From: Chthoniobacteraceae bacterium
GTDB taxonomy: Bacteria; Verrucomicrobiota; Verrucomicrobiia; Chthoniobacterales; Chthoniobacteraceae
Direction: 5' to 3'
DNA: 64,000 bases
NCBI GenBank assembly: GCA_028293625.1
Contig: JAQGOL010000031.1
Coordinates: 1-64,000 of the forward strand
Part shown: one piece after another, positions 1 through 9,598 of the stretch
Layout of the letters: each line of letters starts with the position of its first letter
How positions within the stretch are numbered: the first letter of the stretch is position 1
Notes under the pieces: generated by a model
Databases searched by the model: none
What the model was told of the DNA's origin: nothing
What the model saw: only the letters and a program-made list of their open reading frames with translations
Program-made: the position numbers and the translations under genes

Positions 1-120
1 GCTTCCGTAAAGGAGCGTCGGCTCTCGGGGTTCTTAAGGATTTGGGATTGCACGGGGGTCTGTTTCACTTTCATTGGTATCTTCCAGATACCCGCCCCTT
101 GTGTCCACTAAAGCGGAGCA
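1..120 (-). mobile_element. End of an IS3-type element cut by the window edge
   Basis: Bases 1-120 are nearly the reverse complement of 42935 to about 43055, the left end of the IS3-type element described at 42935-43530. They include the 30-bp terminal repeat, which here occupies 91-120. The element therefore lies in minus orientation and its transposase would extend leftwards out of the window. Shared stretches include the block reading TGTTTCACTTTCATTGGTA. Only the terminal repeat and the beginning of the leader to orfA are visible, so I cannot say whether this copy is complete. Confidence 0.8.
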
Positions 121-279
121 AGCTCACAAGCCAAGGTAAAATGGCCACGCTACAACACGCCCAGATAGAGCCTAACCCTGAAGTTTCGTTCCGGCGCAGC
201 GTGGCTGAGATTCGCAAAAGGGGCTGTCGGGCAACCGGGAGTTCTGCCTTAATCGCGTCGCTTGCTGTCTCATTCAATC

Positions 280-741
280 ATGATTATTCCGTTATACTGG
301 ACTGAGCGGAGCACCATTCCGAACCTCCAAGAACTGCTCGACAGAGTTCGTCAGCAAGGCGGCTCTATCGTCGAGTATCAGCGCGTTTTTTCGATTATTC
401 TTTTTACGCGATCGTATCCGGTTTTCGATTGGGTTCCACCGGGCACAAGCCGAACTACCGCTGGTTTGAAGCATGCCGTTTTTTGCGGCACATTGGGTTG
501 GTGGTCCGTCGCCGATTTGTTTTGGACGCCCTCCACTATCGTCAACAATTTGATGGGAGGCGTCGATCTTACCCGAGTTTTTACCGAGCCTTCCCCTCTG
601 CCCGGCCAGCCTTTCGACAACCACGCAATCGCGGAACTGAACCGGACAAGGAAACGTCAGCAATATGTATTCGTCGGCTACATTCTGTTGCTCCTCCTCT
701 TGGTTATCGTGTTCGTCTTTATTCCATACCTCCACGAATGA
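280..741 (+). CDS. Hypothetical protein with one C-terminal membrane anchor
   Basis: I do not recognise the family. I chose the ATG at 280 over an upstream TTG because it gives a compact start (MIIPLYW). The protein is about 153 residues. Its middle is rich in Gly, Trp and Phe (for example GTLGWWSVADLFWTP) and carries a short PPGTSRTTAGLKHA segment. The last 25 residues form one strongly hydrophobic helix (ILLLLLLVIVFVFIP) followed by a short HE tail, so it is probably a tail-anchored membrane protein. The next gene, also a small membrane protein, lies about 80 bp downstream on the same strand. Confidence 0.55.
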   Translation: MIIPLYWTERSTIPNLQELLDRVRQQGGSIVEYQRVFSIILFTRSYPVFDWVPPGTSRTTAGLKHAVFCGTLGWWSVADLFWTPSTIVNNLMGGVDLTRVFTEPSPLPGQPFDNHAIAELNRTRKRQQYVFVGYILLLLLLVIVFVFIPYLHE

Positions 742-819
742 CCGCAACGCCTAATCGGGTAACCAAGAGGTTTGAACTCCCGGCTCCCACACCACCGGGC
801 AACCGCTGATTCTACCTTA

Positions 820-1065
820 ATGTTCGGTATGCGCATCTTCACCAAACTTTTGAGCGTCTGTGCCGGGGCACTTTTCGTCGCATCGTCGGTTCTCGCCTTC
901 TTGAGTGCAGACAGCGTGGAGCGCCCTGCTACGATGCCGCTGATTTCTTGGAGCATGATTTGTCTGACAGCGGGCATCCTTTTCTTGCTCGTTCGATTGA
1001 GTTTCGCGATTGCACAGAGGAAATGTGCTGATGTGTGTGAGTCCACAGAACGGCCGAGGGAATGA
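820..1065 (+). CDS. Small two-helix membrane protein
   Basis: This is about 81 residues from the ATG at 820 (MFGMRIFTK); a longer frame opening with TTG at 772 has a low-quality leader. Two hydrophobic stretches are visible: one near residues 7-28 (LLSVCAGALFVASSVLAF) and one near 42-65 (ISWSMICLTAGILFLLVRL), separated by a short polar loop. The tail is charged. No family is recognised. It follows the tail-anchored hypothetical gene on the same strand and may be co-transcribed with it (inference). Confidence 0.4.
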   Translation: MFGMRIFTKLLSVCAGALFVASSVLAFLSADSVERPATMPLISWSMICLTAGILFLLVRLSFAIAQRKCADVCESTERPRE

Positions 1066-1283
1066 GGGTTATCTTTGAACGCAGTTCGCAAAGCGGTTAC
1101 CCGCTGACAAGCTGCCCATTACCGTCCATGTGCTTGGGCATCTCTCTGCCCATTTAAAGAAGGTGGCTGCCAGTCGGCGGAAACACTCGGACAATTTTCC
1201 TCGCACCCGTATGAACAGACAATTTGCAATCTTTTTACAAATTCTTGACACCTCGGCAACCAGCCGTCTGACACTTGAAGCCA

Positions 1284-1657
1284 TGAAACTATTTCGACAT
1301 ATCATCACCCTTGTTTGCGTCGTCGCCTCTCTCGTCGCTAACGCAGGCGAACCACTCACCGCCAAAGCCAAAGGCCCGGCAAATCAACCAACCGCTGTAG
1401 AACTGGAGCCTCTCCAAGGAACGTGGGAGGGAGCCCTGGTGGGCGACGACGCGCGCCAAACTGCCTTTAGAATTGAAGGCTATTTGGCCTTACTCGTGGG
1501 CCAAAAGGTGCCGCATCGGCGAACGTATTCGCCAAGCGAAGGCGAGCGCCGCATCTGGCAGCAACATCGAAAAAATTTCGCTGCAGCTGCCGCGCGCGCA
1601 TTTGACGTGAGACAGACGCTTGAAACCATCCGGCGGCGAAGCTGGAAGTGGAGCTAA
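1284..1657 (+). CDS. Secreted TIGR03067-like protein, probably truncated
   Basis: The ATG at 1284 starts a clear signal peptide (MKLFRHIITLVCVVASLVANA). After it comes the motif ELEPLQGTWEG, typical of the small secreted 'LQGTW' proteins common in Planctomycetes and Verrucomicrobia (TIGR03067 type). The resemblance stops near residue 65. The remaining 60 residues are Arg- and Ala-rich and do not look like a beta-barrel core. I read this as a family member whose 3' half has been replaced by unrelated DNA, consistent with transposase debris directly downstream. Function is unknown. Confidence 0.45.
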
Positions 1658-1739
1658 TCCAATGCCATTCGGAAATGGAGCGGAAATAACGCTCCAAGCC
1701 ACTGGTTTCAAGGCAGTTGTGGGGCCATGATGACGATCT

Positions 1740-1973
1740 TTGGCTTGGCAGTATTCCCAGGTTTATGAAATCAGCATTGGGATGGCTTCCGCATCCAATC
1801 CGAGCGTTTTTGCGCCAGGCAATTTTAGAACGGCGTTCAAGCAATTTGGCTCAGGATGGATAAAGAGTGGCGCACTGGCTCTGGTGAGAAAAACACGGGG
1901 CCGCCCTCCCAAAATCAACGTGCCTGATCTGATCATGGGACTCGTCTTCCATTGTTTGAAGTTGTGCCCGTAA
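1740..1973 (+). pseudogene. N-terminal remnant of an IS4-type transposase
   Basis: The frame ends with SGALALVRKTRGRPPKINVP and then LIMGLVFHCL. This RGRPPK-x(3)-DLI-x-GL-x-FH pattern is characteristic of the N-terminal domain of IS4-like DDE transposases. The frame stops at 1973, far short of any catalytic DDE residue, and the following bases do not continue the protein in another frame that I can recognise. It is a remnant rather than an active element. Confidence 0.5.
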
Positions 1974-2649
1974 TGCGGACACCAAAGGATGAGGCATTCA
2001 CGAGTTCCTAGTTGTTTGCAGTGGATGAATCCACGATCGTGTTCCAACACGGCCGCGAAGATTGGCATCGAGCGCAGGCCTTGCGGGATTCCGCTGAGTC
2101 ACCGAGGCCAATTGGCTGATTTTCTCGGCCCCGGAGCTCCTCCCCCACTTGAAACCCCTTTTGCAATAATGAGAGGTTATTGAAAAGTTGCACCACGTCG
2201 ACCCGATGATTCCCGTCCCCTCCAGTTTCTGTGGACCAGTATTGAACCGCGACCCGGTGACAAAAGGACTTGAATAATTACATACCCGAATTCTCTCACT
2301 ACCCCCTACTCCAATACTCTCCGGAATTTCACCGAGCTTTCCAGCGCGGCATTGCGTCACGTAGCTCCTTCCATCTTTGCCGAAGCGCCATGGCCGGCGT
2401 TTCCGAACGTTACACGTTCCTTCCCACTGTCTGCATCCTCGATGGAATGAGCAAGAACGGCTTGGGTGCCCGTGATGGCTTCCGAGCAGCACGTCCCCGT
2501 TGATGCCCGGCGCGGTTTCCAGAGCATGCGCCCGGTAAATCGGATGGTTGTTGCCACGGGCGGCGGTTTCGGCTGCTCTATGCCCCTTTTTTTCGGAAAA
2601 CAAGAATCCGCGCTTTTTCTCCTGTTTGTTTCCTCCGCTCCCCTTTCTC
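1974..2649. other. No recognisable gene
   Basis: Short frames occur on both strands, but none has a convincing start, composition or family motif. The long minus-strand frame across 1998-2651 is low complexity and runs across the start of the next gene. This stretch separates transposase debris from the surface-protein gene at 2650 and may hold its promoter, although I see no clear -35/-10 pair. Confidence 0.4.
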
Positions 2650-5600
2650 ATGGCCTCGAAAATCTATCCTGTTATTGAACCCCTGGAAGGACGCATCGCC
2701 CCGGCTTTCGCCGCAGTCATCGATCTCTCCGGCCTGAACGGCAACGATGGTTTCAAGATCAATCCCGAGGGGCCTCGCGATCCCGGCCTGAATCTGAGCG
2801 ACGTCGGCGATCTCAACGGAGATGGGTATGACGACATCGTCCTCGGCGACCCGGGCGTGGCATCCGGCAAAGCTTATGTGGTGTTTGGCAAGGCAGGCGG
2901 GTTCCCGGCGTCGCTCGACCGTTCGGCTCTGAATGGTCTCAACGGGTTTACAATCAATGCGGAAAAAGGCGTCAATGGCGTCGGGTTCGCGGCCCATTCT
3001 CCCGGCGATCTCAATGGGGACGGCGTCGACGATTTGCTCCTGACTGCCTTGGGAGACACTGCGGGGCATGAGCCATACTTTGGCATTTCCTATGTGCTCT
3101 TCGGGAAAACCGGCGGGTTTTCGCCCAATGTCGAACTGACGGCCCTCAAGGCATCGGAAGGATTTCAGATCCGGGGACTGACCGATGGCGCAGTAACGGG
3201 GATCGGCGTAACCGGAGCGGCCGACGTGAACGGCGACCATTTCCAGGATCTGCTCATTGGCGGCAGCGAGTTGGTCAATGGGAAATCGTTGGGCACCAGT
3301 TATGTGGTTTTCGGGAGTGCAAACGGATTCTCCCCGCAGATCAATCTGTCGGCGCTGAACGGCGCCAACGGCTTTAAGATAAGCGGGAGCAATACCGGTG
3401 AATCCTTGAGCAGTCCGGTTGCCGGAGGAGACATCAATGGCGACGGCTTTGAGGATCTGCTCATCAGCTCGACCAGTGCTGATTACATGGGATCCGTGTA
3501 TGTCGTTTTTGGCAAGCCAACCGGGTTCGCGGCTCAGCTTGATGCTTCCTCGCTGAATGGTGGCGCTGGATTCAAGATCCGTGGAGAAACACGCTCGGGC
3601 AGCTTCGGTGTTGGAGCTCCCCGCGTTGTCAGCAGCGCGCGCGATATGAATGGCGATGGATTTGACGACATCGTGATCGGCGCTCCCAGCAGCCAGTTTA
3701 ATGGAAACTTCAGCGGAGCCGCTTACGTGGTTTTTGGAAAGGCCGGGCCATTTCCGGCAAGCTTCAACGTCGAGGGACTCAACGGTTCCAATGGCTTTAA
3801 AATGTACGGGGCGAAACAGGGCGACTTTTTTGGACTGCAGGTCAGCAACGCCGACGATGTGAATGGTGACGGTTTTGATGATGTCCTCATCGGCGGACGC
3901 AGTCTCAATGCCGCCGGGAAATTGAGCGGCACAGGATACGTTATTTTTGGCAAAAAGACGCCGTTCCCCGCCCTCTTCGATATCTCCGCGCTTAACGGCA
4001 ACAACGGCTTCCGGCTCAACGGTGTTCTTGTCTCGGATTTCACCGGCGTCACTTTCAGCGGCGCCGGGGATATGAACGGCGACGGCCTTGGCGATCTGGT
4101 TCTCTCCGAGAACGGGAGTTTCTTCAAGGGCGACATCGGCGCCGCTTATGTCGTCTTTGGAAAAGCCGCACCCACGCTGACCATCAGCGACGCCGTTGTC
4201 CTTGAAGGCGATATTCGCAGCGTGGGTCTTACCTTTACCGCGACGCTCTCGGAGGCGTTGACCGTTCCTTTGACCGTGGGCTACGGCACCCTGGACGGCA
4301 CCGCGCAGGTGGGGAGCGATTTTTTCGGCGTTGCCGGACACAGTTTCACCTTTGCTCCCGGACAGGTAAGCAAAGCGGTCGTCATCGATGTGACCGGGGA
4401 TCTGAAACACGAAGCGGAAGAGACCTTCAGACTGGTGCTCTCGAATCCAAGTTACGTCATCGTTGCCGATGGAGTCGGAGTTGGGACCATCCAGGACAAC
4501 GACGCCGCGCCGCTTCTCTCCATCAGTAATCCCTCCCAGTTCGAGGGACGCGACGGCAAACAGAATGTCGATTTCACGCTCACTCTCTCAAGCATTGCCG
4601 GAGTGCCTGTCGAGGTTCACTACACAACCGCCAACGGAACGGCCACCGCGGGAAGCGATTATATCCCCCTTGCTTCCAGTACCGTGATCTTCGCTCCGGG
4701 CGAAACCAGCAAGACGATCTCCGTCGAAATTCTGGGCGACACCGTGAGCGAGGATTTTGAGACTTTCTCCCTCGTGCTCTCCGATCCTCTTCACGCGGCT
4801 CTCGTTTCCGCCACAGGAACCGCGACGATCCTCAACGATGACACCGTGGTGCATATCGGGGACACAGGCAATCACCTCGAAGGCAACTCCGGGGTGACGC
4901 AGTTTGTGATTCCTCTTACTCTGGACAAGCCTTCGGCACTGCCGGTTGAGCTGGCTTATTTTGCCGCCAGTGGCACCGCGCAGATCCTCAGCGATTACAA
5001 CCGCGCCAACGAGCGCGTTACTTTCCAACCCGGCGAGACCACCAAGCCGATCATCGTGGAGGTGCTTGGCGACACCGTGGTGGAAGAGTCCGAAACCTTT
5101 GTCCTTCAGATCTTCAATCTCTTTAACGCAACAACGGATGCCGAGAACCGTGAGATCACGATTCTCAATGACGACGCGCTGATCCATGTCAGCGACGCGG
5201 CGCAATCCGAGGGCCACTCCAACACCAATACGCTCAACTTTACCGTAAGCCTCGCCACCGCAAGCGCGTTGCCGGTGACCGTGACCTATGACACGCTCGA
5301 CGGCACCGCAAAGGCCGGTCGCGATTACAGCGGAATCGGCTCGGGCACCCTGACTTTCGCGCCGGGCGAAACGAGTAAAACGGTGATGGTTGGCCTGCTG
5401 GGCGACAAACGCTTCGAGGCCAATGAGACGATGTCGCTGGTCCTTTCGGGGCCCATCAACGCCACCCTCGGCGATGATCTTGCCGTGGGGACCATCAATA
5501 ACGACGATGTGAAACTGCTTGGCCGGCATCATGCCGTTTTTGTCGATGCGGACGGTGAAATCGTAAACATCAGCGTCAACAAGGGACGGCTTACCGTGGA

Positions 5601-6561
5601 GGATTTTACCCTGATCGGCGCCGGATCGGGATCGCAGCTTGCCTCGGTCGATTTCGGCGGGAAAGAAAAGTTCGCCAATGCGAACCTGCGCATTGCCGCC
5701 GATTACCGGCTCGGCGGCGACGGCATCGTGAATGTCGGCTATATCGATGCGGCGGGAATCGACTTTGGCAGGGTGAGGATCGACGGCGATCTGGGAAGGA
5801 TCGATGCAGGCGATTCCGCCACACCGCACCGCGGCCTTGGCAGTCTCAAGGCAGGCTCAATGGGTCAGTCCGGCGTGACAACCCAGGGGCCGGAGGGCTC
5901 GTTGCAAAGTAACATCGAAGGCAGGCTCGGTAAGCTGAAGATCGCCGATGGGATGATGAACGCCGACTTGTTTGTCAGCGGCGACATTGGTTCCGTATCG
6001 ATCAAGGCGTACATGTCAGGAGGTTCCATCCAGAGCCATGGAAAAATCGGTTCACTGAGAATTGCTCACGAGCTTACTTCGTCCGATTCGTCCAGCCCTG
6101 TTACCATCAGTGCTCTCGGCGGTTCCGGCCGTGGAAAGACCATTGGCTCGATCCATATCGGCGGCACGGTCGATCATGCGGAGATTCTTGCGGGCTACAA
6201 TCGGATGCATACGCCGATTAATGCCGACGCAAGCATCGGCAGGCTTTTTGTCGGGGGAAGCTGGTTTGCCAGCAATCTTGTTGCAGGAGTGACTGCGGGG
6301 GCGGACGGCGTGTTTGGCACCGGCGACGATGCATCCATTTCCAAAGATACTCCCATCGTGTCGAAAATCGCCTCCGTGGTAATCAAGGGCGATGCGAGGG
6401 GAACCGACGGCGGAAGCGACCATTTCGGTTTTGTGAGCGAGCAGATCCGCGCGTTCCGGTTGAGTGGAAGAAGGGAGGCGCTGCATGCAGGTCCAGGCAA
6501 CGATCTCGCCGGGCTTCGGCTTGGCCTCACAAACGACCTGACGGCCAGGGAAGTCGTGTGA
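2650..6561 (+). CDS. Giant FG-GAP / Calx-beta surface protein, LEPR-XLL type
   Basis: The ATG at 2650 gives a 1304-residue protein opening MASKIYPVIEPLEGRIAPAF, the LEPR-XLL-like N-terminus seen on very large secreted proteins of Planctomycetes and Verrucomicrobia. Residues about 20-510 hold seven FG-GAP repeats, each with a DxNGDGxxD calcium-binding loop and a following YVVFGK strand, suggesting an integrin-like beta-propeller. Residues about 510-953 hold four Calx-beta domains, recognised by the V-x-Y-x-T-x-x-GTA strand, FAPGETSKT and the closing I-x-N-D-D. The last 340 residues form a module also present at the end of the protein at 56931-60728. A role in adhesion or carbohydrate binding at the cell surface is inference. 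No membrane helix or sortase signal is visible, so the C-terminal module could be the export or anchoring part. Confidence 0.85.
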   Translation: MASKIYPVIEPLEGRIAPAFAAVIDLSGLNGNDGFKINPEGPRDPGLNLSDVGDLNGDGYDDIVLGDPGVASGKAYVVFGKAGGFPASLDRSALNGLNGFTINAEKGVNGVGFAAHSPGDLNGDGVDDLLLTALGDTAGHEPYFGISYVLFGKTGGFSPNVELTALKASEGFQIRGLTDGAVTGIGVTGAADVNGDHFQDLLIGGSELVNGKSLGTSYVVFGSANGFSPQINLSALNGANGFKISGSNTGESLSSPVAGGDINGDGFEDLLISSTSADYMGSVYVVFGKPTGFAAQLDASSLNGGAGFKIRGETRSGSFGVGAPRVVSSARDMNGDGFDDIVIGAPSSQFNGNFSGAAYVVFGKAGPFPASFNVEGLNGSNGFKMYGAKQGDFFGLQVSNADDVNGDGFDDVLIGGRSLNAAGKLSGTGYVIFGKKTPFPALFDISALNGNNGFRLNGVLVSDFTGVTFSGAGDMNGDGLGDLVLSENGSFFKGDIGAAYVVFGKAAPTLTISDAVVLEGDIRSVGLTFTATLSEALTVPLTVGYGTLDGTAQVGSDFFGVAGHSFTFAPGQVSKAVVIDVTGDLKHEAEETFRLVLSNPSYVIVADGVGVGTIQDNDAAPLLSISNPSQFEGRDGKQNVDFTLTLSSIAGVPVEVHYTTANGTATAGSDYIPLASSTVIFAPGETSKTISVEILGDTVSEDFETFSLVLSDPLHAALVSATGTATILNDDTVVHIGDTGNHLEGNSGVTQFVIPLTLDKPSALPVELAYFAASGTAQILSDYNRANERVTFQPGETTKPIIVEVLGDTVVEESETFVLQIFNLFNATTDAENREITILNDDALIHVSDAAQSEGHSNTNTLNFTVSLATASALPVTVTYDTLDGTAKAGRDYSGIGSGTLTFAPGETSKTVMVGLLGDKRFEANETMSLVLSGPINATLGDDLAVGTINNDDVKLLGRHHAVFVDADGEIVNISVNKGRLTVEDFTLIGAGSGSQLASVDFGGKEKFANANLRIAADYRLGGDGIVNVGYIDAAGIDFGRVRIDGDLGRIDAGDSATPHRGLGSLKAGSMGQSGVTTQGPEGSLQSNIEGRLGKLKIADGMMNADLFVSGDIGSVSIKAYMSGGSIQSHGKIGSLRIAHELTSSDSSSPVTISALGGSGRGKTIGSIHIGGTVDHAEILAGYNRMHTPINADASIGRLFVGGSWFASNLVAGVTAGADGVFGTGDDASISKDTPIVSKIASVVIKGDARGTDGGSDHFGFVSEQIRAFRLSGRREALHAGPGNDLAGLRLGLTNDLTAREVV

Positions 6562-6780
6562 TCAGCAGTGGGACCATTGCAAACCGCTGCAATGGCCGCC
6601 CTTCGCAAGTAATACGATTTGCAAAATCCATCTTCAAATCCACCGGCGCTTTGTAAGCCGCTGGCGATCCACATCCACCCTGCGTCCGGGCAGGTCGCAG
6701 TATGGAGCGATGTGCAGACGACGGTTTTCCAATGCTGGCAAGGTGCGCTCCGGGATGCGCATGGCTCCATTGGAAGCGCT

Positions 6781-7180
6781 TTATGGCTGTGCAGCTTGAT
6801 TACGGGCACGACGCCACGCCATTATTGGTGTCAACTCGGCAATGCGGTTGATGCTCCAGCCGCCCAGTCGCGGCAGAACATCCTCAAGATATTCCCGCGC
6901 GTTCATTTTCGGTCGCTTGCAGGTTTCAAGGATCGAGAGGATCGCGGCGATCTTCGGCCCGGCTTCTTCGCTGCCGACGTGGATCCAGTTCTTACGGCCA
7001 AGTGCCACCGTGCGCATCATGTTTTCGGCCGGATGATTGTCTATCTCAACCTGGCCATGCCCGGAGCTTGCGTAGCGCTCCAGCCGTTCCCATTCTCCAA
7101 GCACATAGGTGCATGCCTTGCCCAATGCGTTTTCGGGCAGCGTGGAAGCATTACCTGCGCTTGTTTTCCATAGGGGGTTG
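6781..7180 (-). pseudogene. C-terminal fragment of an IS66 TnpC transposase
   Basis: Read on the minus strand, the frame runs from LPENALGKACTYVLGEW through VEIDNHPAENMMRTVALGRK and NWIHVGSEEAGPKIAAILS to LPRLGGWSINRIAELTP. These are the signature C-terminal blocks of IS66-family TnpC, including the D-x-x-x-x-E-N segment with the last catalytic Glu and the GRKNW block. The N-terminal 350 or so residues, TnpA and TnpB are absent. The reading frame continues upstream of the first start-like codon (TTG), as expected for a truncated piece. Confidence 0.8.
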
Positions 7181-7303
7181 AATCAATGCAACGGTGTCCA
7201 GATAATGAGCATACGGTCTCTCACCGCATTTTTGATTACCATGTGCGACGATTGCAAAAGATCGCGCGACATCGACCAACCCTAATTTCTGGGATACTGG
7301 GAT

Positions 7304-7344
7304 TGCTCCGCCTTTCCGGACACAGGAAACGGGGTAATTTTGAC
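7304..7344. repeat. Solitary terminal repeat of the IS3-type element
   Basis: The segment starts TGCTCCGCCTTTCCGGACAC and continues AGGAAACGGGGTAA. It matches, in reverse complement, the right terminal repeat of the element at 43501-43530 with only a few differences. Similarity fades after about 40 bp and there is no transposase C-terminus beyond it, so this is an orphan end. The seven bases before it (CTGGGAT) equal those before the left end at 42935. Confidence 0.7.
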
Positions 7345-7919
7345 TGCCTTTGGGGAGGCCGCTATCTATGCTGGCTTAACTAGAGCTTAACGTTTTTCCA
7401 AACTTTGAAATTAGCGCATTTAAAAATTGCCCTCTGCGGGTCTCTGCGATGGTTTTGCCAGCGGGTGGAGGTGATTTCCTTGCGGGCCTGTCAGTCTTCA
7501 GCGAAGGCACATAAACCATATCGACTCACAAATAGGCCTTTAGAGATAGTTGCGCAGTTGGTAGCCGCAAGTGGACTCGTATACGTCTATTGCAACCCAC
7601 CCACTTCTTCATTTGTTCTTGTAACGCACATAATGATATTTCTCGTGCTTTTCACAAAGGTAGTAAACTTTTTCATTACAAAATAATCGTTGAAAGAAGG
7701 CGGACATGGAGCATGCAAATCACAACATAAATTGGAACTTGGGAAATAGGATGTAGATAAATCGAAATCTTATGATGCGTAAAAGTTACGCTTGTTTCTG
7801 GATGATCCCAGGGACAGAAAACTTTGGATCGGAGAAAGTGTCTGTTCCTGTCGTCCCCCTGACGGCATGCGTCTGCCTCTGAACATTCCGGATTTCCACG
7901 CTGAATGTTTAGTGAGTAA
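7345..7919. other. No recognisable gene; AT-richer stretch
   Basis: Between the solitary IS end and the recombinase remnant there is one open frame (7405-7686) encoding a Leu/Val-rich peptide with a hydrophobic end, but it has no supporting start site or family motif. The stretch is visibly richer in A+T than the flanking surface-protein gene, as expected for acquired DNA. I see nothing else in it. Confidence 0.4.
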
Positions 7920-8150
7920 AGATTTCACTCTTTGCGCCACACCTTTACGAGTATGGCAAAAAGCGCAGGCATCGGCTCAGCGATCGCTCAAGACACGGCC
8001 GGCCACGAATCCGCTGCCATCTCGGCAAACTACACTCATTGTGATGACGCAACAAAACGCACAGCCTTGAATGCCCTTCCTGATCTAATGACCGCGCCGC
8101 CGCAACCCGACCCGAAGCGGACGGATCGCCGCCAGAATGAAAAGCTTTAG
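7920..8150 (+). pseudogene. Tyrosine recombinase (phage integrase), C-terminal remnant
   Basis: The frame reads RFHSLRHTFTSMAK and continues with IGSAIAQDTAGHESAAISAN and YTHCDDATKRTALNALPDL. It contains the Arg-His of box II (LRHTF), the second His in AGHES and the catalytic Tyr in ANYTH, exactly as at the end of verrucomicrobial phage-type integrases. An in-frame TAA at 7917-7919 lies directly before FHSLRH, and the upstream 250 residues are missing. The gene is therefore inactive. It marks the left edge of the acquired island at 8.5-19.2 kb. Confidence 0.75.
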
Positions 8151-8474
8151 TTTTTTCCAAAAAGGCCTTCAGCCCTTCATTACCCCTTCCAAGCCGCTTG
8201 CAGAGAACAGCTTGTGAATGAATTAGTCGATCAAAAACGCACTTTGACTTCTTCAGTTTCCGACCGCGGCTTGCCCTAGTGCCGTCGGTTTCCGCCAAAA
8301 TCACGAAAAGGTCAATGCACAAAGAGAGAAACCGAAGAGCCATGCAACTTTCGCTAACGTCTGCTATCGCCTTGCACATATTTTCGGTCCACTATAGTTC
8401 TGCCTCGTGATTTTCCAGGTAAGTAGACAGCACCAATTTAGCAGCAAAAAAAGCGACTACTCCGCGAATATCAA
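8151..8474. other. Intergenic region upstream of the TIR-STAND gene
   Basis: No gene is recognised. This 324-bp gap lies between the integrase remnant and the ATG at 8475 and must contain the promoter of the TIR-STAND pair. I cannot point to a convincing promoter or to a strong ribosome-binding site; the bases just before the start read CGCGAATATCAA. Confidence 0.35.
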
Positions 8475-9596
8475 ATGAAGAAGCAGTATCGCATTGCACT
8501 CTCGTTTGCGGGAGAAAAAAGAGATTTCGTAAGGCAGGTAGCCGAGATTCTCGCGGAGAGGTTCGGAAAGGAGTGCATTCTTTACGATAAATTCCATCAA
8601 GCAGCATTTGCGCGAAGTGATCTCGCCTTTCATCTACCTAAGCTATATTTTGAACAATCAGATCTGATAGTAGCCATTCTTTGCAATAACTACGAAAATA
8701 AAGAATGGTGCGGCCTTGAATGGAGCGCTATTTACGGTTTGCTTAAAAAACGCGAAGTAAAACGGGTTATGCTTTCGCGTTTTGACAGAGTAGACGGAGC
8801 AGGGTTATATGGACTCGGGGGATTCATTGATCTAGATGATATAACACCGATCGAAGCAGCCGCGCTTATTTGTGAACGCCTTGCAGACAATGAACGGTTA
8901 CCTGAAACTGAATCCATTAAAGTAGAGCCAAATTGGCCGGAAGTTGCCCCGTATTTCGACTGGTGCATAGCGGACCACAGTGCCGCGCAGCATGCATTTG
9001 CGCAGTTCGTCACACGGACATCTAAAGCTCGAATTCTTTCAATTTATGGCGCCAGCGGCACCGGTAAATCTCATTTAGCACAGCAGTTCCTCCGAAACGC
9101 ACCAAAAATCCCGAGCCTCCGCTATGGGCTGTTTGACTTCAAGGGTGCAGCAGACATGGACAGCCAATTACGCACTTTCGCGAATCAACTCAGCGTAGAC
9201 GTACCTAAGCGTGGGACGGGCCTTTCGAACCAACTCGCGGATATTTACGATTGCCTCAAAAAAACTATAAACCCCACACTGTTAATCTTCGATACTTTTG
9301 AGATGGCAGGCGAAGCCGACCAGTGGCTCAAAAATAATTTGTTATTGCCAATAGCACGTAATCCGTGGATGCGTGTGATTGTCCTTGGGCAAAAGGTGAT
9401 AATAACGCATGGACAAGCATGGGAGGATCTCAGCGCCATGCCTATCGAACTCCGTTTTCCTACCCCGGAGCATTGGTTTGAATTCGGGCAGCGTAATAAA
9501 CCTGAAGCTGACCTCGATTTTATACGTAAAGCTCATGCGCTTGGCGCAAACAGCAGCTCACTCGCTCAATTCCTTGGACCGTCTCATCCCCACTAG
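8475..9596 (+). CDS. TIR domain plus STAND-type P-loop ATPase
   Basis: This 373-residue protein begins with a TIR-type domain (residues about 5-136). It opens YRIALSFAGEKRDFV, has the WCGLEW block with a candidate catalytic Glu at 82, and ends with the GFIDLDD and ICERL segments. Such domains commonly hydrolyse NAD+ or make signalling nucleotides. A P-loop ATPase follows: Walker A GASGTGKS at 192-199 and Walker B LLIFDTFE near 269-276, as in NACHT/STAND switch proteins. The frame stops at 9596 after LGPSHPH, and a TPR-containing frame opens two bases later. I infer that the pair is one defence sensor-effector, with TPRs sensing, the STAND ATPase switching and TIR executing. No ribosome-binding site is obvious. 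Confidence 0.8.
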   Translation: MKKQYRIALSFAGEKRDFVRQVAEILAERFGKECILYDKFHQAAFARSDLAFHLPKLYFEQSDLIVAILCNNYENKEWCGLEWSAIYGLLKKREVKRVMLSRFDRVDGAGLYGLGGFIDLDDITPIEAAALICERLADNERLPETESIKVEPNWPEVAPYFDWCIADHSAAQHAFAQFVTRTSKARILSIYGASGTGKSHLAQQFLRNAPKIPSLRYGLFDFKGAADMDSQLRTFANQLSVDVPKRGTGLSNQLADIYDCLKKTINPTLLIFDTFEMAGEADQWLKNNLLLPIARNPWMRVIVLGQKVIITHGQAWEDLSAMPIELRFPTPEHWFEFGQRNKPEADLDFIRKAHALGANSSSLAQFLGPSHPH

Positions 9597-9598
9597 CC

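Noticed and set aside
2578-4410. A 610-codon minus-strand frame opposite the FG-GAP gene
   Set aside because: It is the antisense shadow of the repetitive calcium-binding loops. The plus-strand protein has clear FG-GAP domains and the minus-strand product has none.
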